Assembly: GCA_964236535.1 (NCBI GenBank)
Contig: CAXSEF010000024.1
Location: 1-39,386, forward strand
From: CAXSEF01 sp964236535
Lineage (GTDB): Bacteria; Pseudomonadota; Alphaproteobacteria; Acetobacterales; Acetobacteraceae
Direction of reading: 5' to 3'
DNA: 39,386 bases
Shown here: positions 8,763 through 18,112 of the stretch, one piece after another
How positions within the stretch are numbered: the stretch's first letter is position 1
Layout: each line of letters opens with the position of its first letter
Translations under genes and position numbers: made by a program
Notes under the pieces: model-generated
What the model was told of the DNA's origin: nothing
Databases searched by the model: none
What the model saw: the letters and a program-made list of their open reading frames with translations, nothing else

Positions 8763-9560
8763 GTGACGGCGATCCGTGGCCGGGTGCTGGTGATCGCCGG
8801 ATCGGACTCGGGCGGGGGCGCGGGGTTGCAGGCCGACATCAAGGCGGTGGGCGCGATGGGCGCATACGCCGCGACCGCGGTGACGGCGGTGACGGCGCAG
8901 AACACGCTCGGCGTGCAGGGGGTCTGGCCGGTGCCGGCGGCGTTCGTGGCGTTGCAGATCGACAGCGTGCTGCGCGACATCGGTGCGGACGCGGTCAAGC
9001 TGGGGATGCTCGGCGAGCGCGCGGTGATCGAGGCGGTGGCCGACGCGCTGGGTCGGTGGGCGGCAGTGCCGCTGGTGCTGGACCCGGTGATGGTGGCCAA
9101 GGGGGGGCAGTCGCTGCTGGCGGCGGACGCGGTCGCGGCGCTGGTGGGGCTGCTGCTGCCGGTGGCGGCCGTGGTGACGCCGAACATCCCGGAGGCGGAG
9201 GTGCTGACCGGGCTCGCGATTGCCGACCCGGCGGGGATGCGGCGGGCGGTGGATGCGCTGCTGGGGATGGGCGCGCGGGCGGTGCTGCTGAAGGGCGGGC
9301 ACCTGGAGGGCGATGGGCTCGTGGACATGCTGGGCGACGCCGATGGCGTGGTGGCGTTCGAGCAGCGCCGGGTGGCGACCCGGCATACGCACGGGACGGG
9401 GTGCACGCTGGCGAGCGCGGTGGCGGCGGGGCTGGCGCAAGGGGCGACCCTGCCGGACGCGGTGTCGCGGGCGCGGGCCTACGTCCGGGCGGCGATCGAG
9501 GCGGCACCAGGGTTTGGCGCGGGGCACGGGCCGCTGAACCATCTGGTGCGGGGGTGCTGA
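8763..9560 (+). CDS. thiD: hydroxymethylpyrimidine/phosphomethylpyrimidine kinase
   Basis: Phosphorylates HMP and HMP-phosphate to the diphosphate used by thiamine phosphate synthase. The ribokinase-fold signatures are visible: IAGSDSGGGAGLQADIKA at the N-terminus, LDPVMVAKGG, TPNIPEAEVL, LLKGGH, and the C-terminal HGTGCTLASAVAAGLA carrying the catalytic-base region. GTG 8763 gives 265 residues, the standard size, with AGGGG just upstream; open sequence to 8649 is not conserved in character. No other thiamine gene is nearby, so this is probably a salvage or stand-alone thiD. The glmM-thiD adjacency is, to my knowledge, common in acetic acid bacteria. Confidence 0.95.
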   Translation: MTAIRGRVLVIAGSDSGGGAGLQADIKAVGAMGAYAATAVTAVTAQNTLGVQGVWPVPAAFVALQIDSVLRDIGADAVKLGMLGERAVIEAVADALGRWAAVPLVLDPVMVAKGGQSLLAADAVAALVGLLLPVAAVVTPNIPEAEVLTGLAIADPAGMRRAVDALLGMGARAVLLKGGHLEGDGLVDMLGDADGVVAFEQRRVATRHTHGTGCTLASAVAAGLAQGATLPDAVSRARAYVRAAIEAAPGFGAGHGPLNHLVRGC

Positions 9561-9583
9561 GGCCTGCATGAGCTGCCAGAGCG

Positions 9584-9675
9584 GAACTTCGCCGCCGCCG
9601 CGTCCAGGGCGCCGGCGGCATCGCATTGCGGCCGATGCCGTGGCCGGGGATGACGGCGATCTCGTAGCGGGTCAT
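9584..9675 (-). pseudogene. remnant of an isopropylmalate/tartrate dehydrogenase-family N-terminus
   Basis: Reading the minus strand from ATG 9675 gives MTRYEIAVIPGHGIGRNAM, which resembles the start of beta-decarboxylating dehydrogenases (isopropylmalate, D-malate and tartrate dehydrogenases: xYxIAVIPGDGIGxEV). The usual Asp of PGDGIG is His. After about 18 codons the frame shifts by one and continues as ALDAAAAKF, matching the next family segment (RVLxAAAxRF). The similarity then ends near the thiD 3' end. I read it as a short, frameshifted relic. A chance match is possible because only about 28 codons are left. Confidence 0.5.
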
Positions 9676-9704
9676 GGCGGCCTGCTGCCCAGGCATCGAC
9701 CGTA

Positions 9705-9838
9705 GGCGAAGCAAGGCCGGGCTCCGCCCAGACCCGCCAAAGGCCTGAGGCCTTTGGAAACCCATCTCTTAAGCATGGGAATTCCAAAGGCTCGGCCTTT
9801 GGCGGAGTCCAGAGGCAGAGCCTCTGGCCTTGCTTGCC
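9705..9838. repeat. full-length composite palindromic element (BIME/MITE-like)
   Basis: The most complete copy of the window's repeat family, 134 bases. Its ends are inverted: GGCGAAGCAAGGCC at 9705-9718 and GGCCTTGCTTGCC at 9826-9838 (one extra base on the left). Inside are four palindromes: CCAAAGGCC with its complement (9737-9757, loop TGA), CCCAT/ATGGG around CTTAAG (9761-9779), CCAAAGGC with its complement (9784-9802, loop TCG), and CCAGAGGC with its complement (9809-9827, loop AGA). A shared flank GCATCGACC begins at 9693, is found again beside the copy at 36569, and is seen inverted at 33913. No coding potential is seen. Confidence 0.8.
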
Positions 9839-9865
9839 CGACCGATCCTGCTCCGGACGGTTGGT

Positions 9866-9905
9866 GAACGATCCGGGATCGCGGCCGCGAACATCCCGAT
9901 CGTTC
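9866..9905. promoter_or_regulatory. large dyad, possible operator of the small ORF at 9941
   Basis: GAACGATCCGGGAT at 9866-9879 pairs with ATCCCGATCGTTC at 9893-9905, with one bulged base and a palindromic GCGGCCGC in the centre. The right arm overlaps TTCATC (9903-9908), which with TACAGA (9927-9932, 18-base spacing) could form a promoter firing almost at the ATG of 9941. It could instead be an RNA hairpin. Nothing identifies a binding protein. Confidence 0.4.
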
Positions 9906-9940
9906 ATCCGATGGTAACGATCCTGCTACAGACTTGATCC

Positions 9941-10120
9941 ATGAGCACATACAGCGCCTGCACGATGGCTGACCGGGTTGTGCTGATCCACGACATGGCG
10001 GATCAGACCGTGTTCTCCGAGCTCGACGTCGAGCAGGCCGACCTCCTGCTGCAGCAGCTGGAGCTCGCGGTCCGCGGCCTGGTGAACGCCCTGCGACAGA
10101 AGCCAGCGCCCAGTCCGTAG
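9941..10120 (+). CDS. small protein of unknown function (59 residues)
   Basis: An open frame of 59 codons that I do not recognise. The translation begins MSTYSACTMADRVV and contains an amphipathic Leu-rich segment, DVEQADLLLQQLELAVRGLV, then a Pro-rich end. Third codon positions are mostly G or C, as in neighbouring real genes. No Shine-Dalgarno sequence precedes the ATG; if the promoter suggested at 9903-9932 is real the message would be nearly leaderless. It faces the ABC-F gene tail to tail, with stops 48 bases apart; that spacer carries another degenerate GAGGCC/GGCCTC repeat fragment. Confidence 0.45.
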   Translation: MSTYSACTMADRVVLIHDMADQTVFSELDVEQADLLLQQLELAVRGLVNALRQKPAPSP

Positions 10121-10167
10121 CGAAGCTCCGGCAGAGGCCCGGGTCCCGGGGACGGCCTCGCCTTGCC

Positions 10168-11826
<1,659 letters not shown>

Positions 11827-11982
11827 GACATGGCTCCCGGTCGGGCGGCTCATGCCACGGATCGCGCCTCCGCTCAACGCCCATGCTGCGCCTGCGAACG
11901 CCCGTCCGGTCCCGACACCGGCCGCGCGGCCGCGCTTGCTTTCCAGGCGCGGCACGACGCCCCGCCGTGCTAACGAGCAGCC

Positions 11983-13520
11983 ATGAAGACCTCGCTCTCC
12001 CTGGCCGCGCTGCGGAGTACGCTGGCGGGCGCCGCAGTCCTGCTCGCGGCCTGCGGACGGGCAGCCGCGGCGGCGGCGCTGCTGCAGGCGCCGTCGGTCA
12101 CCGTCGTGCCCGCCGGAAGCGGCACGCTGGTCGAGCGGGTGGCGCTCACCGGCACCCTGGTCGCGCGCGAGGAGGCGATGGTGGTGCCGCAGCTCGACGG
12201 CCTCGCGATCACCGAGGTGCTGGCCGAGGAGGGCGACCGGGTGCAGTCCGGGCAGGTGCTGGCCCGCCTCTCGCGCGATGCCGTCGATGCGGCCCTCGCC
12301 GAGAACGCGGCGCAGGTGGCCCACGCGGGTGCCGCGATCGCCCAGGCGCAGGGCCAGATCGCCGAGGCGGTGGCGAACCGGGTGCAGGCCGACGCCGCGT
12401 TCGCCCGCACCAGCGACCTGATCGGCCGCGGCGACGCCTCGCGCGAGACCTTCGAGCAGCGCCAGGCCGCGCGCTCGGTCGCCGCCGCCCGCGTCGAGGC
12501 GGCGCAGGACGCCCTCGCCCTCGCGCGCGCCGACCTCGCGCTCGCCGAGGCGCAGCGCCAGGAGCTCGCGGTCCGCCTTGCCCGCACCGAGCTGCGCGCC
12601 CCGGTGGCCGGCCTGGTCAGCCGCCGCACCGCCCGCGTCGGCGCGGTGGTCGGCATCGCGAGCGAGCCGCTGTTCCGCCTGGTCACCGACGGCACGGTGG
12701 AGATGGAGGCCGCGGTGCCGGAGGCGCTGCTGTCCCGCCTGCGCACCGGCGAGGCCGCGAGCCTCGCCGTCGACGGCGCCCCCCGCACCGGACGGGTCCG
12801 CCTGATCTCCCCCGAGGTCAGCCAGCTCACCCGCCTCGGCCGGGTGCGTATCGCGCTCGACGACGCGGTGCCCGGCCGGCCGCAGCTTGCCACCGGCCGC
12901 TTCGTGCGCGCCGAGGTCGAGGTGGCCCGCCGCGCCGGCGTGCTGGTGCCGCTCTCCGCCCTGCTGTTTGAGTCCGACGGCCCGCACGTCGCGGTGGTGG
13001 CGCAGGCTGCGGACGGCCCGGAGGTGCAGATCCGCGCGGTCGGCGTCGGCCTGCGCGACGACACCAGCGCCGAACTGGACAGCGGCGTCGCGGCCGGCGA
13101 GCCGGTGGTCGCACTCAGCGGCACGTTCCTGCGCGACGGCGACCACGTCACCCCCGTCGCCGCCGNNNNNNNNNNNNNNNNNNNNNNNNNNNNNNNNNNN
13201 NNNNNNNNNNNNNNNNNNNNNNNNNNNNNNNNNNNNNNNNNNNNNNNNNNNNNNNNNNNNNNNNNGCACTCAGCGGCACGTTCCTGCGCGACGGCGACCA
13301 CGTCACCCCCGTCGCCGCCGTCCCCTCCGGCAGCGACCATCTCACCCCCGTCGCTGCCGTCCCCTCCGGCAGCGACCATCTCACCCCCGTCGCCGCCGCG
13401 CCCTCCGGCAGCGACCATCTCGCCGCCACCGACGGCCCCGCGCCTACCCCGCCGGGAACCCCGGTTCCGGATGCCGCCGCGCCCGCTCCCAGGCCCGCCG
13501 CCGCTGCGGGAGCACACTGA
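11983..13520 (+). CDS. RND efflux periplasmic adaptor (membrane fusion lipoprotein), interrupted by an assembly gap
   Basis: Adaptor joining an RND pump to an outer-membrane channel (HlyD/AcrA family). A lipobox-like LLAACG suggests lipid anchoring at Cys24. The biotinyl-lipoyl half motif VPQLDGLAITEVLAEEGDRV lies at about 67-86, a long alpha-hairpin at about 95-195, the second lipoyl half RLARTELRAPVAGLVS after it, then beta-barrel and membrane-proximal domains. The N run at 13166-13265 breaks the frame as given. If the 55 bases repeated exactly on either side are collapsed, the frame continues through VPSGSDHLTPVAA repeats and a Pro/Ala tail to TGA 13518-13520, giving 460 residues and ending two bases before the pump's ATG. 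Translating through the Ns without collapsing gives a false, much longer protein. Confidence 0.88.
13166..13265. other. assembly gap of exactly 100 N
   Basis: The 55 bases before the gap (13111-13165) are identical to the 55 bases after it (13266-13320), each running right up to the gap edge. This looks like two contigs sharing a fixed k-mer overlap and joined with an arbitrary 100 Ns. The real sequence is probably 155 bases shorter, unless extra tandem-repeat units were lost. Confidence 0.9.
13320..13430 (+). repeat. 39-base coding tandem repeat in the adaptor gene
   Basis: Two full 39-base units (13320-13358, 13359-13397) and a partial third (13398-13430) encode VPSGSDHLTPVAA, VPSGSDHLTPVAA and APSGSDHLAAT. 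The preceding native sequence GDHVTPVAA looks like the ancestral unit. Units differ by only a few bases, which can explain why the assembly broke here. Confidence 0.85.
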
Positions 13521-13522
13521 GC

Positions 13523-16500
13523 ATGGCCTTCAACATCTCCGGCGCCTCCATCAGGAAGCCGGTGCCGGCGATGGTGCTGTTCACCGTGCTGCTGGTGCTC
13601 GGCACCGTGAGCTTCCTCTGGGTGCCGATCACCCGCGCGCCCAACATCGACGTGCCGGTGATCTCGGTCGCCATCACCGAATCCGGCGCCGCCCCTGCCG
13701 AGCTGGAAACCCAGGTCACCCGCAAGATCGAGGACGCCGTCGCGGCGGTCGCGGGCGTCAAGCACATCCAGTCCACCATCACCGACGGCAGCTCGGTCAC
13801 CATCATCGAGCTGCGCCTCGAGATCAGCTCCGACCGCGCGCTCAACGACGTCAAGGACGCGATCTCGCGCATCCGAACCGAGCTGCCCGCCACCATCGAC
13901 GAGCCGGTGACCAGCCGCGTCGACGTGGTCGGCGAGGCGATCCAGACCTACGCCGCCGCCGCGCCCGCGATGACCCTCGAGCAGCTGTCCTGGTTCGTCG
14001 ACGACGTCGTGGTGCGCGACCTGCAGGGCGTGCGCGGCGTCGGCCAGGTCGAGCGCGTCGGCGGCGTCACCCGCGAGATCGAGGTGGCGCTGGACCCCGA
14101 CCGCCTCGCCTCGTTCGGCATCACCGCGGGCGACGTCAACCGCCAGGTCGCCGCCACCAACGTCGACCTCGCCGGCGGCCGCGCCGAGCTCGGCGGCCAG
14201 GAGCAGGCGATCCGCACCCTCGCCGGCGCGGAGACCGTGCGCGGCCTCGCCCAGACCCGCATCGTCCTGCCCGGCGGACGCGAGACCCGCCTCGACCAGC
14301 TCGCCCAGGTCGCCGACGGCTTCGAGCAGGCACGCCAGTTCGCCCGCCTCGACGGCCGTCAGCCGGTCGTGGCCTTCGCCGTCCACCGCGCCAAGGGCGC
14401 CAGCGACGTGGCGGTCGCAGCCCTGGTGCGGGCGCGCATCGCCACCCTGCACGCTGCCCATCCCGACGTCGCCTTCAGCCTGATCGACGACTCGGTGCGC
14501 GGCACCTACGGCAGCTTCCTCGCCGCCATGCACGCGCTGCTGGAGGGCGCCGCACTCGCCGTGCTCGTGGTCCTGGTGTTCCTGCGCGACTGGCGGGCGA
14601 CGCTGGTCTCCGCCACCGCCCTGCCGCTCGCCGTGGTGCCCACCTTCCTGGCCATGGAGGCGATGGGCTTCTCGTTCAACTTCGTCAGCCTGCTGGCGAT
14701 CACCCTGGTCACCGGCATCCTGGTCGACGACGCCATCGTCGAGGTCGAGAACATCGTCCGCCACATCCGCATGGGCAAGACCGCGCGCCAGGCGGCGATC
14801 GACGCCTCCGACGAGATCGGCCTCGCGGTCATGGCGATCACGCTCACCATCGTCGCGGTGTTCGCCCCGGTCAGCTTCATGGGCGGCATCGCCGGGCAGT
14901 ACTTCAAGCAGTTCGGCCTCACCATCGCCGCCGCCGTGCTCGCCTCGCTGCTGGTCGCCCGCCTGCTCACCCCGCTGCTCGCCGCCCACCTGCTGCGCCC
15001 GCACGACGCCCATGCGGCCGCGGCGGGCCCGGTGATGCGTGCCTACACGAGGCTGCTGCGCGCCACCCTCGCGCGCCCCTACGTCACGCTGGTCGCCGGC
15101 CTGGTGCTGTTCGCGCTCTCGCTGTGGTCCACCACCGTGCTGCCCACCGACTTCATCCCCGCCAACGACGACAGCCGCATCGTCCTCTCGCTCGAGCTGC
15201 CGCCCGGCTCCACGCTCGACGACACCGAGGCCCGCACCGACGCCGTCGTCCGCGCCTTCCGTCCGGTCCCGGAAGTCTCCGGCATCTACGTCGTCGGCGG
15301 CCAGACGCCCACCGGCGAGGGCAACGACGTCCGCAAGGCGAACATGGTCGTCAACCTGGTGCGCAAGGACGAGCGCGCCCGCACCCAGAAGCAGATCGAG
15401 GCCGAGCTGAGCCGTCGCCTCGCCGCGGTCCCCGACCTGCGCGGCTGGTACGTCAACGACCGCGGCGAGCGCCAGCTCGCGATCAGCCTGCTGTCGCGCG
15501 AGGCCGCACCGCTCGACCGCGCCGTCGCCGGCCTGGAGAGCGCGATGCGCCGCCTGCCAGGCTTCTCCAACGTCGCCGCCAACGCCGGGCTCGATCGCCC
15601 GGAGCTGCGCGTCGTGCCGCGGCCCGACGAGGCCGCCCGCTTCGGCGTCTCCACCCAGGCCATCGCCGACGCCGTGCGCATCGCGACGCTGGGCGACATC
15701 GACGCCCTGCTGCCCAAGTTCCGCACCGGCGACCGCCTGATCCCGATCCGCGTCCAGGTCGCCCGCCCGGTGCGCGGCCAGGTGCGCGCGCTCGAGACGC
15801 TCAGCGTCGAAGGCGCCACCGGCATCGCCATGCCGCTGCTCGCGGTGGCCACGATCGGCTTCGGCCAGGGGCCTTCCTCGATCGAGCGCTACGACCGCGA
15901 GCGGCGCGTCGTCCTCGGCGCCGACCTCGCCCCCGGCATCCCGCTCGGCGCCGCCCTGACCCAGGTCACCGCGCTGTCCGCCGCCCGGATCCTGCCGGCC
16001 GGCGTGCGGATGGAGAACGGCGGCGACGCCGAGATCATGGCCGAGGTGTTCGCAGGCTTCGGCCAGGCGATCGGCGTCGGCCTGCTGCTGGTGCTCGCCG
16101 TGCTCGTCCTGCTGTTCGGCGGCCTCGCCCAGCCGATCACCATCCTGCTCTCCCTGCCGCTCTCGCTCGGCGGCGTGATCCTCGCCCTGCTGGTCACCGG
16201 CAACCCGGTGAGCATGCCGGTCATCATCGGCATCCTCATGCTGATCGGCATCGTCACCAAGAACGCCATCATGCTGGTCGACTTCGCCATCGAGGCCCGC
16301 GCCCACGGCGCCTCCCGCCACTCCGCGCTGCTCGAAGCCGGCTCCAAGCGCGCCCGGCCGATCGTGATGACCACCGTCGCCATGGTCGCCGGCATGCTGC
16401 CCAGCGCGTTCGGCGTCGGCGACGGCGGCGAGTTCCGCGCACCGATGGCGATCGGCGTCATCGGCGGCCTGATCGTCTCGACCATGCTGTCGCTGGTGTT

Positions 16501-16609
16501 CGTCCCCTCGTTCTACGTCGCCATGGACGACCTCGCCGGCCTCGGCGCGCGGCTGGGCCGGCGTCGCAGGGCGGCCGCGGCCCCGGCCGAGGGACAGCCG
16601 GCAGAGTAG
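13523..16609 (+). CDS. RND family efflux transporter, inner-membrane pump
   Basis: Proton-driven trimeric exporter (AcrB/MdtB-like hydrophobe/amphiphile family). The 1028 residues have the normal two-fold layout: TM1 at about 14-34, a large periplasmic loop, TM2-6 around 330-530, a second TM at about 530-550, a second loop, and TM8-12 at the end. The proton-relay residues are present: Asp402-Asp403 in ILVDDAIVEVEN (TM4) and Lys913 in GIVTKNAIMLVDFA (TM10). Two bases separate it from the adaptor stop, so the two are surely co-transcribed. No outer-membrane factor or regulator gene is adjacent, so the pair must borrow a TolC-like channel. The substrate is not predictable. Confidence 0.95.
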   Translation: MAFNISGASIRKPVPAMVLFTVLLVLGTVSFLWVPITRAPNIDVPVISVAITESGAAPAELETQVTRKIEDAVAAVAGVKHIQSTITDGSSVTIIELRLEISSDRALNDVKDAISRIRTELPATIDEPVTSRVDVVGEAIQTYAAAAPAMTLEQLSWFVDDVVVRDLQGVRGVGQVERVGGVTREIEVALDPDRLASFGITAGDVNRQVAATNVDLAGGRAELGGQEQAIRTLAGAETVRGLAQTRIVLPGGRETRLDQLAQVADGFEQARQFARLDGRQPVVAFAVHRAKGASDVAVAALVRARIATLHAAHPDVAFSLIDDSVRGTYGSFLAAMHALLEGAALAVLVVLVFLRDWRATLVSATALPLAVVPTFLAMEAMGFSFNFVSLLAITLVTGILVDDAIVEVENIVRHIRMGKTARQAAIDASDEIGLAVMAITLTIVAVFAPVSFMGGIAGQYFKQFGLTIAAAVLASLLVARLLTPLLAAHLLRPHDAHAAAAGPVMRAYTRLLRATLARPYVTLVAGLVLFALSLWSTTVLPTDFIPANDDSRIVLSLELPPGSTLDDTEARTDAVVRAFRPVPEVSGIYVVGGQTPTGEGNDVRKANMVVNLVRKDERARTQKQIEAELSRRLAAVPDLRGWYVNDRGERQLAISLLSREAAPLDRAVAGLESAMRRLPGFSNVAANAGLDRPELRVVPRPDEAARFGVSTQAIADAVRIATLGDIDALLPKFRTGDRLIPIRVQVARPVRGQVRALETLSVEGATGIAMPLLAVATIGFGQGPSSIERYDRERRVVLGADLAPGIPLGAALTQVTALSAARILPAGVRMENGGDAEIMAEVFAGFGQAIGVGLLLVLAVLVLLFGGLAQPITILLSLPLSLGGVILALLVTGNPVSMPVIIGILMLIGIVTKNAIMLVDFAIEARAHGASRHSALLEAGSKRARPIVMTTVAMVAGMLPSAFGVGDGGEFRAPMAIGVIGGLIVSTMLSLVFVPSFYVAMDDLAGLGARLGRRRRAAAAPAEGQPAE

Positions 16610-16610
16610 C

Positions 16611-16645
16611 AGGCAAGGCCGGAGGCTCTGCCTCCGGGCTTCCCT
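16611..16645. repeat. dispersed palindromic repeat, partial copy
   Basis: AGGCAAGGCC followed by a perfect hairpin GGAGGC / GCCTCC (16621-16635, loop TCT). It starts two bases after the pump's stop codon and could end the efflux transcript. Confidence 0.6.
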
Positions 16646-16746
16646 CGCCGGAGCGCGCGTCCATCTGCTTCGGAGCCGGGGCGCCATCGTGCAGGTGACG
16701 CCCCGGGCGCGCTGCGCTAAGACGCCCGATCCCAGGAGGCCCGCCC

Positions 16747-17973
16747 ATGAACCAGATCGCCCCGCACGGTGCCAATTCGCTGCGGTCCGGCCCGGACGGC
16801 CGCGGTCGCTTCGGCGAGTTCGGCGGACGTTTCGTGGCCGAGACGCTGATGCCGCTGGTGCTCGACGTCGAGCGGGCGTGGGAGGCGGCGAAGGCGGACC
16901 CGGCCTATGCCGCCGAGGTGCAGCGCCTCGCCACGCACTACGTCGGCCGCCCGAGCCCGCTGTGGTTCGCCGAGCGCCTGACCGCGGCATTCGGCGGTGC
17001 CCGGGTCTATTTCAAGCGCGAGGAGCTGAACCACACCGGCAGCCACAAGATCAACAACTGCATCGGCCAGATCCTGCTGGCGCGACGCATGGGCAAGACC
17101 CGGATCATCGCCGAGACCGGCGCCGGGCAGCACGGCGTCGCGACTGCGACGGTGTGCGCGCTGTTCGGCCTGCCCTGCGTCGTGTTCATGGGTGCCACCG
17201 ACGTCGAGCGGCAGAAGCCCAACGTGTTCCGCATGAAGCTGCTGGGCGCCGAGGTGCGTGCGGTGACGTCCGGCGCGGGGACGCTGAAGGACGCGATGAA
17301 CGAGGCGATGCGGGACTGGGTCGCCAATGTCGCGGACACCTACTACCTGATCGGCACGGTGGCCGGGCCGCACCCGTATCCCGCGATGGTGCGCGACCTG
17401 CAGTCGGTGATCGGCGAGGAGGCACGCGCGCAGATGCTCGAGGCGGAGGGGCGGCTGCCCGACGCGGTGGTGGCCTCGGTGGGCGGCGGTTCGAACGCCA
17501 TGGGCATCTTCCACGCCTTCCTCGACGACCCGGAGGTGCGGCTGGTCGGCGTGGAGGCCGCCGGCGAGGGGCTGGACACCAGGCGGCACGCGGCGAGCCT
17601 GAACCGCGGACGGCCGGGCGTGCTGCACGGCAACCGGACCTACCTGCTGCAGGACGGCGACGGGCAGATCGCCGAGGCGCACTCGATCAGCGCGGGGCTC
17701 GACTATCCGGGGATCGGTCCGGAGCACTCGTGGCTGCACGAGATCGGGCGGGCGGAGTACGTGGGCGTCACCGACGCGGAGGCCCTGGCTGCGTTCCAGG
17801 TCTGCACCCGCGCCGAGGGGATCATCCCGGCGCTGGAGTGCGCCCACGCCCTGGCGGCGGTGGAGACGCTCGCGCGGTCGATGACGCCGCAGCAGGTGGT
17901 GCTGATGAACCTCTCGGGGCGGGGCGACAAGGACGTGGCCACCGTGGCACAGCACCTAGGGGTGGTGATGTGA
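16747..17973 (+). CDS. trpB: tryptophan synthase beta chain
   Basis: PLP enzyme that joins indole and serine to make tryptophan, working in an alpha2-beta2 complex with TrpA. The 408 residues include the N-terminal GRFGEFGGRFVAETLM, the PLP lysine in HTGSHKINN (Lys101), the ETGAGQHGVA loop, the PLP phosphate site VGGGSNAMG, and the C-terminal NLSGRGDKD. AGGAGG nine bases upstream fixes the start. The next gene is trpA after 139 bases. trpF, which commonly precedes trpB in alphaproteobacteria, is not here; the efflux pump is upstream instead. Confidence 0.98.
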   Translation: MNQIAPHGANSLRSGPDGRGRFGEFGGRFVAETLMPLVLDVERAWEAAKADPAYAAEVQRLATHYVGRPSPLWFAERLTAAFGGARVYFKREELNHTGSHKINNCIGQILLARRMGKTRIIAETGAGQHGVATATVCALFGLPCVVFMGATDVERQKPNVFRMKLLGAEVRAVTSGAGTLKDAMNEAMRDWVANVADTYYLIGTVAGPHPYPAMVRDLQSVIGEEARAQMLEAEGRLPDAVVASVGGGSNAMGIFHAFLDDPEVRLVGVEAAGEGLDTRRHAASLNRGRPGVLHGNRTYLLQDGDGQIAEAHSISAGLDYPGIGPEHSWLHEIGRAEYVGVTDAEALAAFQVCTRAEGIIPALECAHALAAVETLARSMTPQQVVLMNLSGRGDKDVATVAQHLGVVM

Positions 17974-18024
17974 ACCAGGCGGCACCACAAGCATCGTCCC
18001 CGGACCAAGCCGAACGGCACCCGT

Positions 18025-18097
18025 GGAGACCCGCGTGCGTGGGTCCGGGGGCTCAGCTCCCGGCGGAGTCCAGAGGCAGAGCCTCTGGCCTTGCCCG
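18025..18097. repeat. dispersed palindromic repeat inside the trpB-trpA spacer
   Basis: An outer hairpin formed by GACCC and GGGTC arms, then GGGGGCTCAGCTCCC, then the conserved right end GGCGGAGTCCAGAGGC with its hairpin (CCAGAGGC / GCCTCTGG, loop AGA) and GGCCTTGCC. It ends 16 bases before the trpA start. Confidence 0.75.
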
Positions 18098-18112
18098 CCC
18101 CCGGCAGACGCG

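Larger units (their letters stand above)
9676..9940. other. repeat-rich intergenic region
   Basis: Holds the full-length palindromic element (9705-9838) and then a dyad (9866-9905) in front of a small ORF. No protein gene is seen. Confidence 0.6.

Noticed and set aside
10121..10167. A further repeat copy between the small ORF and the ABC-F gene
   Set aside because: GAGGCC/GGCCTC arms and a GCCTTGCC end are present but too degenerate to call a separate family member with confidence.
11983..16698. A single 1571-residue protein from the adaptor into the pump region
   Set aside because: It arises only by translating through the 100 Ns in the wrong frame; collapsing the duplicated 55 bases gives a normal adaptor stop at 13520.
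13148..16990. A 1280-codon open frame antisense to the RND pump
   Set aside because: It mirrors codon bias of the pump, begins or ends inside the N gap, and has no recognisable domain.
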